From assembly GCF_003149185.1 (NCBI RefSeq), contig NZ_QGDO01000010.1, forward strand, positions 1-64,000: a stretch of 64,000 bases of DNA, read 5' to 3'. The notes beneath the pieces were generated by a model. That model ran no database searches, was not told the DNA's origin, and saw nothing but the letters and a program-made list of their open reading frames with translations. The position numbers and the translations under genes were made by a program. This DNA comes from Sediminitomix flava (GTDB lineage Bacteria; Bacteroidota; Bacteroidia; Cytophagales; Flammeovirgaceae). Every line of letters begins with the position of its first letter. Within the stretch, counting starts at the first letter, position 1. This document shows positions 20,227 to 28,929 of the stretch, piece by piece.

Positions 20227-23200
20227 TTGAAAAAGATAACTATCATTTTACTCTATCAAATTGTATTGCTTTTTAATGTTTTCGCACAAGAGGGAGATGC
20301 CAAATTTAAGAATATCGGTCTAGAAGATGGTTTATCTCAGAGTACGGTGTTTGCCATACTCCAAGACAGTCATGGTTTTATGTGGTTTGGTACAGAAGAC
20401 GGACTTAACCGTTATGACGGCTATGAATTTAAAGTCTACAAGTCCGATCCTTTAGATAAAAATAGTTTAGCAAACAGCTATATCTATTCCTTGTTAGAAG
20501 ACAAGAACGGGAATATTTGGGTAGGAACACGAATTGGTGTGACGAAATTTGATCCACAAAAAGAGATCTTCACAAGATTTATTCATAATCCTAACGAGAC
20601 CAATTCCATCATAGATGGTCGAGTACTCGCGATACTTGAAGCACAAGATGGTAAATTATGGTTTACCATGAATAATGGTGTCAGTGTTTATGACCCCGTG
20701 AAAAATACCTTCAAGAACTACTACGATCAAAAAGATTTACCTTCTAGGTATGTGAATAGTATTCTCCAAACTAAAAATGGAACAATTTGGCTAGGAACTG
20801 ACGAAGGTGGTTTGTGTAAGTTTCTTCCAGAATCCGAGAGTTTCTTGACCTTTACCCCAGACCCTTCTGATAAATATGCGATTAGTGATGCCGATGCTTT
20901 TGCCTTATACGAGGATAGTCAAGGTTTTTTATGGGTAGGTACTTATGGTGGAGGTTTAAATAAATTTGATCCTGAAACTGAAAAGTTTAAGCATTTCAGA
21001 TTTGATGAAAATAACCCACACTCTTTATCATCAGATATCGTTTTTGACATAAAAGAAGATAAATCGGGGAGTTTATGGGTAGCTACAAGAGGTGGAGGAA
21101 TTTCAGTGCTTAAAAAAGGAGAAAAAGACTTTACGGTTTTCAAAAATATTCCGACGTCAAATAGCAGTTTATCTCATGATGAAGTTTGGGCAATTCATAT
21201 TGATGAAGCCAATCTCATTTGGCTAGGTACTGGAGAGGGTATATCTATTTACGATCCTAAACAATATAAATTTGAACACATACGACCTAATGAGGCTGAT
21301 CCGAACGGATTACCGCATAGTTTTATTTGGGATGTGTTAGAAGACTCTGAGGGTACTCTATGGGTAGCTACCAATAATGGTTTCACTAAATATGATCGTG
21401 AGAAAAATACTTTTAAAGTTTATAAGCACAATTCTGAAGACCCAAAAAGCATTTCGTCCAATAGAGTGAAAGCCATCATAGAACAAAATAAAAGATATCT
21501 ATGGTTAGCTACCAATGGCGGAGGAATCTGTAGAATGGATAAAAAAACAGAAGAGTTTTTAACTTTTACGACTGATAAAAATAATCCATCTAGTTTAGCG
21601 AGTAACCAAGTTTGGGATCTTTTTAAAGAAGGTGAAGATATCTTATGGGTTAGTTCTAATGTGGGTTTGAATAAATTCAATATGAAAACCTTTGAGAACA
21701 TTGTTTACAGTCCGAATGCCTCAAAGCCAGAATACCAACTAAAATCTTATGGAGCTGAGGTTACATTTATCGATAGTGATGGAATTATGTGGATTGGCTC
21801 AGAAAATGGTTTGAACAGGTACGATCCTCAATCGAAAACCTATAAGATTTATAAACATGATGATGACGACCCGAATAGTTTGAGTGAAGACTATATAAAC
21901 TTCATTTATGAAGATAAAAAGAAGAGATTATGGATCGGAACTGGAGGTGGTTTAAACCTGTTTGAACCTAAAACAGAGTCATTTAAGACCTATACAGAAG
22001 AAGACGGATTACCTAACAATGTCATTTACAATGCGATCGAAGACAAAGCTGGAAACCTTTGGTTAACCACTAATTTAGGGCTTTCCAAATTCAATCCAGA
22101 TGAAATGACTTTTAGAAATTATACGGCAAGTGATGGGCTACAAAGCAATGAGTTCAACCGAAATGCCTATGAGGTTCTAAGCTCTGGTGAGTTTATAGTA
22201 GGTGGTGTGAATGGCTTTAATATTTTCCATCCTGATAGCATCAAAGACAGCGATTATGTTCCTCAAATCAAGATTACACAATTTGATGTATTATATAATT
22301 CAATAGGTGCTAAAGATAAAATAAATGGAAATATTATTCTAGATAAGTCCATCAATTATACCTCAGAGGTAGATTTAAATTACGCTGAAAATGTCGTGTC
22401 TTTTGAGTTTTCTTCTCTTCATTTTGCCCAGTCTAATAAAAACAAATACAAGTATAAATTAGAAGGATTTAACGATAATTGGGTAGAAGCAACCGCTAAC
22501 CAAAGAAGAGTTACTTATACCAACTTAGATCCAAAAGAGTATACTTTCAAAGTTTTAGCTACAAACAGCGATGGCGTATGGGTAAAAGAACCTTTGGCAA
22601 TCAATCTTACCGTACATCCTCCATTCTGGATGACTTGGTGGTTCAGAATTACAATAATTATGGTCTTTTTGGGAAGTGTATACAGTTGGTACAGCTATCG
22701 AATGAATAAAGAGCTGAGACAAAAAAGAGAGCTTGAAATCAAAGTTGCTCAGCGTACAGAAAAAATACTTATTCAATCGAAAGAATTAGAACAACAAGCT
22801 GAGGAATTAGCTGTACAGAGAGATTATCTGTCAGAAAAAAATGAACTGATCACTCAAAGTATTCGATATGCCGAAACCATTCAGCAAGCATTTTTGCCTA
22901 GTAAAGATAATTTAGCAGAACTTTTTGCTAATTACTTCTTATTCTTCAAAGGGAAAGATTTAGTTTCTGGCGACTTTTACTGGGCATATAAAACAACTGA
23001 TTTTACTTTTATTGTGGTCGCTGATTGTACAGGTCATGGTGTACCCGGAGCTTTCATGTCTATGATCGGTACGAGTTTGCTTAACAAAATTGTAAAAGAA
23101 AAAGGAATATATGATCCAGCTCAAATCCTAGAAGAATTGAAGCTTCAAGTAACACAATCTTTGAGACAAGAAAAAGGTGAGAATTCAGATGGTATGGATG

Positions 23201-23607
23201 TTTCAATTTGTCGAATTGAAAGCATGGGAGATGGAAACATTCAGGTAAACTTTGCAGGTGCAAAATCTACATTGCTTTACTTTGCCAATGATGAAATGCA
23301 CCGTTTGAAAGGTGATAATATTCGAATTGGTGGGATTTGGAGAAATAAAGATGACAAGAGTTTTTCAAACAAAAAGTTCTTCTTACAACCCAATGATACT
23401 TTATTCTTATTATCCGATGGGCTTGCAGATCAAAATAACTCTGATTCCAAAAAATTTGGTTCACAAAAAGTCGAAGAGTTACTTATTTCATTTGCCAAAA
23501 ACTCAGACTTTAGTTTATGTGAAAAATTACTAGAAAATGAGCTAGATAGTTTTAGGCAAACAGCTCCACAACGAGATGACATTACTGTTTTTGGTATGAA
23601 AGTTTAA
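20227..23607 (+). CDS. membrane sensor: Reg_prop propellers, Y_Y_Y domain and SpoIIE-type PP2C phosphatase
   Basis: 1126 aa from a TTG start; the N-terminus 'MKKITIILLYQ' through 'VFAQ' is a good signal peptide, which supports that start. Residues about 25-680 hold about 14 Reg_prop repeats ('LWVGTxxGxNKFDP'), forming two propellers as in hybrid two-component sensors of this phylum. A Y_Y_Y domain (about 735-797), one membrane helix (about 801-823), a coiled coil (about 825-880) and a SpoIIE phosphatase domain (about 905-1126; 'SGDFYWAY', D933 in 'VADCTGHGVPGAFMS', 'LLSDGLADQ', 'RDDITVFGM') follow. The periplasmic propellers would sense a ligand and control dephosphorylation of a cytoplasmic anti-sigma-antagonist-type target. 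It has no histidine kinase, unlike the usual hybrid sensors. The partner is not encoded nearby. Confidence 0.9.
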   Translation: MKKITIILLYQIVLLFNVFAQEGDAKFKNIGLEDGLSQSTVFAILQDSHGFMWFGTEDGLNRYDGYEFKVYKSDPLDKNSLANSYIYSLLEDKNGNIWVGTRIGVTKFDPQKEIFTRFIHNPNETNSIIDGRVLAILEAQDGKLWFTMNNGVSVYDPVKNTFKNYYDQKDLPSRYVNSILQTKNGTIWLGTDEGGLCKFLPESESFLTFTPDPSDKYAISDADAFALYEDSQGFLWVGTYGGGLNKFDPETEKFKHFRFDENNPHSLSSDIVFDIKEDKSGSLWVATRGGGISVLKKGEKDFTVFKNIPTSNSSLSHDEVWAIHIDEANLIWLGTGEGISIYDPKQYKFEHIRPNEADPNGLPHSFIWDVLEDSEGTLWVATNNGFTKYDREKNTFKVYKHNSEDPKSISSNRVKAIIEQNKRYLWLATNGGGICRMDKKTEEFLTFTTDKNNPSSLASNQVWDLFKEGEDILWVSSNVGLNKFNMKTFENIVYSPNASKPEYQLKSYGAEVTFIDSDGIMWIGSENGLNRYDPQSKTYKIYKHDDDDPNSLSEDYINFIYEDKKKRLWIGTGGGLNLFEPKTESFKTYTEEDGLPNNVIYNAIEDKAGNLWLTTNLGLSKFNPDEMTFRNYTASDGLQSNEFNRNAYEVLSSGEFIVGGVNGFNIFHPDSIKDSDYVPQIKITQFDVLYNSIGAKDKINGNIILDKSINYTSEVDLNYAENVVSFEFSSLHFAQSNKNKYKYKLEGFNDNWVEATANQRRVTYTNLDPKEYTFKVLATNSDGVWVKEPLAINLTVHPPFWMTWWFRITIIMVFLGSVYSWYSYRMNKELRQKRELEIKVAQRTEKILIQSKELEQQAEELAVQRDYLSEKNELITQSIRYAETIQQAFLPSKDNLAELFANYFLFFKGKDLVSGDFYWAYKTTDFTFIVVADCTGHGVPGAFMSMIGTSLLNKIVKEKGIYDPAQILEELKLQVTQSLRQEKGENSDGMDVSICRIESMGDGNIQVNFAGAKSTLLYFANDEMHRLKGDNIRIGGIWRNKDDKSFSNKKFFLQPNDTLFLLSDGLADQNNSDSKKFGSQKVEELLISFAKNSDFSLCEKLLENELDSFRQTAPQRDDITVFGMKV

Positions 23608-23638
23608 TTCGTTTTTCTTAATTAAGAACGTTATTTTT

Positions 23639-23685
23639 CTCCATATTTCCAGTCAAAAGTACGCTGGGAATATGGAGTTTTTTTT
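23639..23685 (+). terminator. rho-independent terminator of the sensor gene
   Basis: 14-bp stem CTCCATATTTCCAG / CTGGGAATATGGAG with one wobble pair, an 11-nt loop and eight T's. Confidence 0.9.
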
Positions 23686-23784
23686 ATCCTCAAAAAGACC
23701 TATAAAATTCCGTACGTAAAAAGGGGGCTACATTAGAAATCAGTGTATTTATATATAGGAACAATACTAACACAATGATTTTTT

Positions 23785-25833
23785 ATGAAAACTACAAAAT
23801 ACTTTTTGGCGATAACTTACTCAATTATTTGGATGCTAAGTGCATGTACCTCTAATGAAGAAATTCAACGAACTAAAGTCAACTTAGGTGGAAGTTGGCA
23901 ATTTGTCATTGACTCGCTCAATACTGGAGAAAATGCCGATTGGGCTAAGATAGGTCTTCCAAAAAATAAAGTTCGGGAGGTCAACGTACCTCATACATGG
24001 AATGTGGAAAAGGGCTTAGAGAAATACTGGGGAACTGCTTGGTATGAAAGAAACTTCAATATTAATAAGAAAAACCTTTCAAAAATTCATCGCTTACAAT
24101 TCGATGCGGTATATCATGATGCAATTATTTTTGTAAACGGTCATCGAGCTGGTTCACATCTGAATTCTGGGTATAATCGTTTTTTTGTGGATGTTAGCCG
24201 ATATTTGAAGGAAGGTGAAAACCGTTTGACTGTAAAAGTAAATAACTCTATGAATCGCTCAAACATCCCTTTTCAAAATAGCTTTGATTGGGCAAATGAT
24301 GGTGGAATTTATCGAAATGTCTACTTAGTATCAACCGCAGTACAAGGAATCGAGAACGTACAAGTATCGACTTCCTTTAAAGAAAATAATGGTACAGTAA
24401 AGTTCAAAGTAGACTTCATTTCACCAGAAGCACTATCGCAAGGGGGTATCTCTCTTAAAGCAGTAATCAAAGAAGAAAATCAGAAAACAACTAACATTAT
24501 TTTTGATGATGAGCTAAAAGTCAAACTACAAAATGACTCTTTTGAAAATCTTATAGCTGTAGAAGATATTCATTTGTGGCATTTTGACAATCCCAACTTG
24601 TACAATCTTACATTATCGGTTTTTGAGAATGGCATAAAAAAAGATGAATACTCTACAACTTTCGGTTTTAGACATATAGAAGTAAACAAAGATAGCTATG
24701 TTCTCAATGGAGAAGAAGTCCGATTGGTTGGTGTAGAATGGATGCCTGGTTCAACCTTAGACCGAGGAATGGCAGAAAATTATTCAGATTTTGAGAAGAA
24801 TCTAAAACTCATGAAAGAGGCTAATTGTATCTATACTCGCTTTCATTGGCAACAGGACGAATATGTTTTAGATTGGTGTGATCGAAATGGAATATTGGTA
24901 CAAGAAGATATACCTTATTGGGGTGTTAATACACCTATGTCAGATACACTTTTGAACAATGGTCTTTTTCAGTTGCATGAAATGATTCAAGATCATTATA
25001 ACCACCCTTCAATTATTGCATGGGGAATAGGAAATGAACTTTCAAGCCATCAAGCAACTACTACGGCTGCTTTACAAAAACTATATACCCAAGCCAAAAC
25101 ATTAGATGCTACCCGACTTGTAAATTATGTTTCTAACCAAACGCATTGGGGCTTTCCTAGTGAGAATGAAATGCTACCAGATGTTTCTTCTTCATTTGAT
25201 ATGATGATGTTCAATGAATATTTTAGCACATGGTACGGACAATCACTAGACTCTGTTCCAAATGCTTTAGAACGAATAAAACGTGAATATCCTCACAAAC
25301 CACTCACAATCGCAGAATGGGGAATCTGTGAACCTCAGTTTAAAGGAGGTGATGAAAGACGTAGTTCTGAGATGCTTCAACAAATTCAAATGTATGGAGA
25401 AGCGGTAGGTGTAGCTGGTGCGATATACTTTTGCTTAAATGATTATCGAACACATATGGGAGAAGATTTCACGTATAATTATCCTCAAAGAGTTCATGGT
25501 ATATGTGATATTCATTTGAATAAAAAGCCTTCTTTTCAAAACCTGAAATCAATAAGTGCTCCCATTATAATAAAAGACATTTTAGTTTCTTCAGAAACAA
25601 CTGAAGTTGTTTTAGAGGGAAAAAAAGGCATCCCATCTTATACGATTCGTGACTACATCCTACGTTGTGGTGAGCAAGAAATACCAATCGATGAATTAAA
25701 ACCAGGAGAGGTAAAGACATTTGAATTTAAGAATGAAGCCCCTTATTTCACGATACATCGACCAACCTCATTTGAGGTACTCAAATATACACTTTCAAAT
25801 CAAACTTCTAATCCTCAAACTCTTATCCAATGA
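23785..25833 (+). CDS. GH2 family glycoside hydrolase lipoprotein
   Basis: 682 aa. Lipoprotein signal with lipobox 'MLSAC' near residue 20. The standard GH2 order is visible: jelly-roll sugar-binding domain (about 35-190; 'NVPHTWN', 'GTAWYERNF'), Ig-like domain (about 190-305) and TIM barrel (about 305-590). The acid/base is E418 in 'GIGNELSS' and the nucleophile E511 in 'IAEWGICE'. GH2 enzymes remove beta-linked galactose, glucuronate, mannose or related sugars; the exact substrate cannot be read from the sequence. Its stop overlaps the start of the next gene by 4 bp (ATGA), so the two are translationally coupled. Probably sits on the outer or periplasmic face of a membrane. Confidence 0.88.
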   Translation: MKTTKYFLAITYSIIWMLSACTSNEEIQRTKVNLGGSWQFVIDSLNTGENADWAKIGLPKNKVREVNVPHTWNVEKGLEKYWGTAWYERNFNINKKNLSKIHRLQFDAVYHDAIIFVNGHRAGSHLNSGYNRFFVDVSRYLKEGENRLTVKVNNSMNRSNIPFQNSFDWANDGGIYRNVYLVSTAVQGIENVQVSTSFKENNGTVKFKVDFISPEALSQGGISLKAVIKEENQKTTNIIFDDELKVKLQNDSFENLIAVEDIHLWHFDNPNLYNLTLSVFENGIKKDEYSTTFGFRHIEVNKDSYVLNGEEVRLVGVEWMPGSTLDRGMAENYSDFEKNLKLMKEANCIYTRFHWQQDEYVLDWCDRNGILVQEDIPYWGVNTPMSDTLLNNGLFQLHEMIQDHYNHPSIIAWGIGNELSSHQATTTAALQKLYTQAKTLDATRLVNYVSNQTHWGFPSENEMLPDVSSSFDMMMFNEYFSTWYGQSLDSVPNALERIKREYPHKPLTIAEWGICEPQFKGGDERRSSEMLQQIQMYGEAVGVAGAIYFCLNDYRTHMGEDFTYNYPQRVHGICDIHLNKKPSFQNLKSISAPIIIKDILVSSETTEVVLEGKKGIPSYTIRDYILRCGEQEIPIDELKPGEVKTFEFKNEAPYFTIHRPTSFEVLKYTLSNQTSNPQTLIQ

Positions 25834-27236
25834 ACATCTTTTTAAACATCAAAGAAGCTCGACTTTTACAGCTAAAGCATTTTTTAGTGCTTACATTATT
25901 CTTTATCATTTTTTGTAATATCCATTCAACTCATGCCCAATTGCGGATAAGTGAAAATAAAAGATATCTGATAGATGAAAATGGAGAAGCATTTTTTTGG
26001 ATGGCAGATACTGCATGGGAATTGATACATCGTCTTGATAAAGAAGAAACAAAAATTTATCTGGAAAATAGAGCTAAAAAGGGTTTTAATGTGATTCAAA
26101 CCGTAGCGCTTGCCGAGTTAAACGGTTTAAAAGAAGGAAATGCAGATGATGATTTACCACTTATTGATCTCGACCCTAGCCAACCAAACGAAGCATATTT
26201 TGAACACCTTGATTGGGTAATCAAAGAAGCCAATAAACTTGGTTTGTATGTTGCCTTATTACCGACTTGGGGAGATAAATTTAACCTGAAGTGGGGTGTA
26301 GGTCCAATCATTTTTAATGCAGAAAATGCCGAATTATATGGGGCATATCTTGCCAAACGATATCAAAATGACAAGATCATATGGGTACTTGGTGGAGACC
26401 GAAATCCTGAAACTACTGAACATAAATTGATTATCAACGCCATGGCTGAGGGTATTAAAAATATCTGCAAGGATAATCAGCTCATCACTTATCACCCCCA
26501 AGGAGGGACTGTGGCTTCTTCTTTTTTTGGAGATGAAGAATGGTTAGCTATAGACCTTTTCCAATCAGGTCACTTTCAGAAAGATTACCCCAATTTTAAA
26601 CTAACCAAAGGTAGTTACCAAAACCCAAAAATTCGCCCTGTAATAGATGCAGAACCTTGTTATGAAGATCATCCTATAAATTGGAAACCAAGTGAAGGTT
26701 GGTATGAGTCTTTTGATGTGAGAAGAGCAGCATATTGGTCTATTCTATCTGGAGCAGCTGGACATAGCTACGGCAACCATAATATATGGCAAATGTGGGA
26801 GAAAGGTAGAACAGCAATTTCATCAGCTCGCACCCCTTGGCAACAAGCTTTGGATCATGAAGGAGCTTTTCAGATGGGCTATATGAGAACATTTTTCGAA
26901 CAAATAGAGTGGCAAAAACTCAAACCTTGTGATGATATAATTTTAAGTCCTCAAACTGATACTACAAAATTAGGGCAAACTTGTAAAGGCTCTATTTCAG
27001 ATGACTCTAATTTCGGAGTTTTTTATATCCCTTATGGTGATAGTATTAGGCTACGAAAAGATTTCTTACGGTCATCAACAGTAGAATATGAGTGGTTTAA
27101 TCCTCGTATTGGGAAAAGTATGAGAGCTACAAAAAGAGACCTGAATATCAATAATATATTTAATCCACCAGGAAACCCTAAAAAAGGGAATGATTGGGTA
27201 TTACTTTTAAGGGTTAATCAGATTACTCAAAAATAA
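25830..27236 (+). CDS. GH140-like (DUF4038) glycoside hydrolase
   Basis: 468 aa with a signal peptide ending about residue 36 ('HSTHAQ'). The start of the mature protein 'LIDENGEAFFWMADTAW' is the hallmark of the DUF4038/GH140 apiosidase-like family. Candidate catalytic residues are D190 in 'VLGGDRNPE' and E275 in 'VIDAEPCYE', close in position to the D and E of characterised apiosidases. The last 90 or so residues match the small putative collagen-binding beta domain that usually follows. Characterised GH140 members cut apiose from rhamnogalacturonan II; here the marine context and the GH2 partner leave the substrate open. Coupled to the upstream GH2 by a 4-bp overlap. Confidence 0.85.
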   Translation: MNIFLNIKEARLLQLKHFLVLTLFFIIFCNIHSTHAQLRISENKRYLIDENGEAFFWMADTAWELIHRLDKEETKIYLENRAKKGFNVIQTVALAELNGLKEGNADDDLPLIDLDPSQPNEAYFEHLDWVIKEANKLGLYVALLPTWGDKFNLKWGVGPIIFNAENAELYGAYLAKRYQNDKIIWVLGGDRNPETTEHKLIINAMAEGIKNICKDNQLITYHPQGGTVASSFFGDEEWLAIDLFQSGHFQKDYPNFKLTKGSYQNPKIRPVIDAEPCYEDHPINWKPSEGWYESFDVRRAAYWSILSGAAGHSYGNHNIWQMWEKGRTAISSARTPWQQALDHEGAFQMGYMRTFFEQIEWQKLKPCDDIILSPQTDTTKLGQTCKGSISDDSNFGVFYIPYGDSIRLRKDFLRSSTVEYEWFNPRIGKSMRATKRDLNINNIFNPPGNPKKGNDWVLLLRVNQITQK

Positions 27237-27259
27237 GAAAACCCCAGCTTTGGCTAATA

Positions 27260-27476
27260 TAAGTAGGTGGACAAATGTTTTTGGGACAAAACTTTACTGT
27301 TCTTAGAGTTACTCTAAGAACTCACAAATGGAAATCAGAGTCTTCAGACTCGAAAAATCTGCTAAAATATCGAGTCTGAAGAACTGCGTCCGCCTCTTTC
27401 ATTCATAAATAAATCCTTAGACAGCTTCACTAATTCTAAGGATAGTATTACCTAAAATCATATGTCCACCTACTTA
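27260..27476. repeat. 217-bp inverted-repeat element (MITE-like)
   Basis: The ends at 27260-27282 and 27454-27476 are 23-bp inverted repeats (TAAGTAGGTGGACA-W-ATG-W-TTTT) with two mismatches. Inside are two nested hairpins: a 10-bp stem with 3-nt loop at 27299-27321 and a 13-bp stem at 27341-27353/27370-27382. No coding capacity and no clear target-site duplication. It sits between two convergent genes and could be a miniature transposable element or an elaborate terminator. Confidence 0.6.
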
Positions 27477-27532
27477 ATTACATGAATTATGACTATTGGA
27501 ACAATAGCTGTTTTCGTACAGTAATATTTAAT

Positions 27533-28849
27533 TTAGATAGATGACTCATCTTTGACATAGAATGGAATATTAGCTGTCGCCGCATGACCTTTCCCATCAA
27601 AAACATAGACAAATACGCGATAAGCTCCCTTTTTTCGAGGGCTTCTAACCTTAAATTTATTTTTAACTGATTCAGAAGAAAATAGTATTTCAGGCTGAGG
27701 TTCATAATCTCCACCATCAGCGTAAGTATCTATCTGATCAGGAAGAATTTCCACCCTATATTGAAGTATATCATTTTGATTAGGGTCATGAGCAAACACC
27801 TCAAGTTTAAAATCAGAGTTTGGTTTCAAATATAAATTTTTCAAATCTGATCGTCCTTCAACATGTAACGAATCAAATCTTGGAGCTCTGTTATCTGCTT
27901 CCTTACCTGTCCATTTTTTATGCATCACATCCACGACTTCCGTAGCTTCACCACTTTTCAAAAACAGCCCGTACCAAGTAGGCGTACGTTCTTGTTTTTG
28001 CCCCCACAGAAATACATATGAACCTAAACAATGGGGTTGGTTTGAGATTATTGCCTTATCCCATCGTTCTGATATTGCATCAGCTTTCTCAGAACTTGTT
28101 TGTTCTATAGCAATACCCCACTCGGTCTGAGGTACTTCCCAATGTCCTGTAGCTCCCCACTCGGTAACCATATAAGCCCCTTCCCAACCAGCTTTATCTA
28201 TATCATTTTGTAAGCCTAAAATTCCGCCGTACATCTGAATAGAAAGGAAATCGATCTCTTGGCAATGCTGTTTGATATAATCAACTTCTTTTTTCTGAAT
28301 ACCTGCTAACATAGTCGTTACCGGGTGATTCACATCTACCTCATGTATCATCTCGGCTATATCATTAACAGCATTCCAAACCTTTAAATTTGTAGAATGT
28401 AAATTCAATTCATTCCCAATTCCCCAAGCTAAGAGTGCAGGATGATCTTTTAGCTTTGTCACTTCATTTTTAATTCTTTGTATTTGCGCTTTAACAGCCA
28501 CGCTATCATTATAGTCAAAGCCATGACGTTCTCTAGCTACTTCAATACCCATCAAGACCGTTAGTCCGTATTTTTGGGCAGAATCTAGAATGGCTAAACC
28601 ATCCCATTTTTCAGTTGAAGTCGACCATGTTCTGAAAGAATTCCCACCATTTTTGGCAATTTCTGAAATTGGACCAAACTGTGTCCCTGCCCCTTTTACA
28701 TAATAAGGTTCTCCTGCTCTGTACAATTGATATTTACCATCCGTTTGTCGTAGCTCAACTTTAATTGGTTTTCGAGCTGTAGAATAATGCTTTTTGGTTA
28801 GAGAACTACATGACGTAAAACAAAAAAGTAATATAAAAATGTATTTCAT
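27533..28849 (-). CDS. GH-A clan (GH2/GH5-like TIM-barrel) glycoside hydrolase lipoprotein
   Basis: 438 aa, last gene of the PUL1 susC operon. Lipobox near residue 14 ('LLFCFTSC'). The TIM barrel spans about 40-330, with acid/base E147 in 'AWGIGNELNLH' and nucleophile E230 in 'MVTEWGATG', the clan GH-A pattern seen in the barrel of GH2 and in GH5. It lacks the N-terminal jelly-roll and Ig domains of complete GH2 enzymes. A C-terminal Ig-like domain follows (about 335-435). Its family cannot be fixed by eye. As a lipoprotein in this operon it likely trims oligosaccharides made by the GH74 and GH5 enzymes. It is 81 bp after the GH74 gene, with a hairpin between them. Confidence 0.78.
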   Translation of the reverse strand: MKYIFILLFCFTSCSSLTKKHYSTARKPIKVELRQTDGKYQLYRAGEPYYVKGAGTQFGPISEIAKNGGNSFRTWSTSTEKWDGLAILDSAQKYGLTVLMGIEVARERHGFDYNDSVAVKAQIQRIKNEVTKLKDHPALLAWGIGNELNLHSTNLKVWNAVNDIAEMIHEVDVNHPVTTMLAGIQKKEVDYIKQHCQEIDFLSIQMYGGILGLQNDIDKAGWEGAYMVTEWGATGHWEVPQTEWGIAIEQTSSEKADAISERWDKAIISNQPHCLGSYVFLWGQKQERTPTWYGLFLKSGEATEVVDVMHKKWTGKEADNRAPRFDSLHVEGRSDLKNLYLKPNSDFKLEVFAHDPNQNDILQYRVEILPDQIDTYADGGDYEPQPEILFSSESVKNKFKVRSPRKKGAYRVFVYVFDGKGHAATANIPFYVKDESSI

Positions 28850-28890
28850 CTTTATTTCATAATCTGAAGTTTGTAATCAATTTAAAGGGA

Positions 28891-28911
28891 AAAGCCCTCA
28901 AAGAGGGCTTT
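28891..28911 (-). terminator. intercistronic hairpin after the GH74 gene
   Basis: 9-bp GC-rich stem AAAGCCCTC / GAGGGCTTT with a 3-nt loop; on the minus strand it is followed by T's. It could terminate part of the transcripts or protect the mRNA 3' end. Confidence 0.65.
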
Positions 28912-28929
28912 AATAATATGAAGTAATAA

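Noticed and set aside
23312-23533. 73-aa frame inside the SpoIIE domain
   Set aside because: Overlaps conserved phosphatase motifs in the proper frame.
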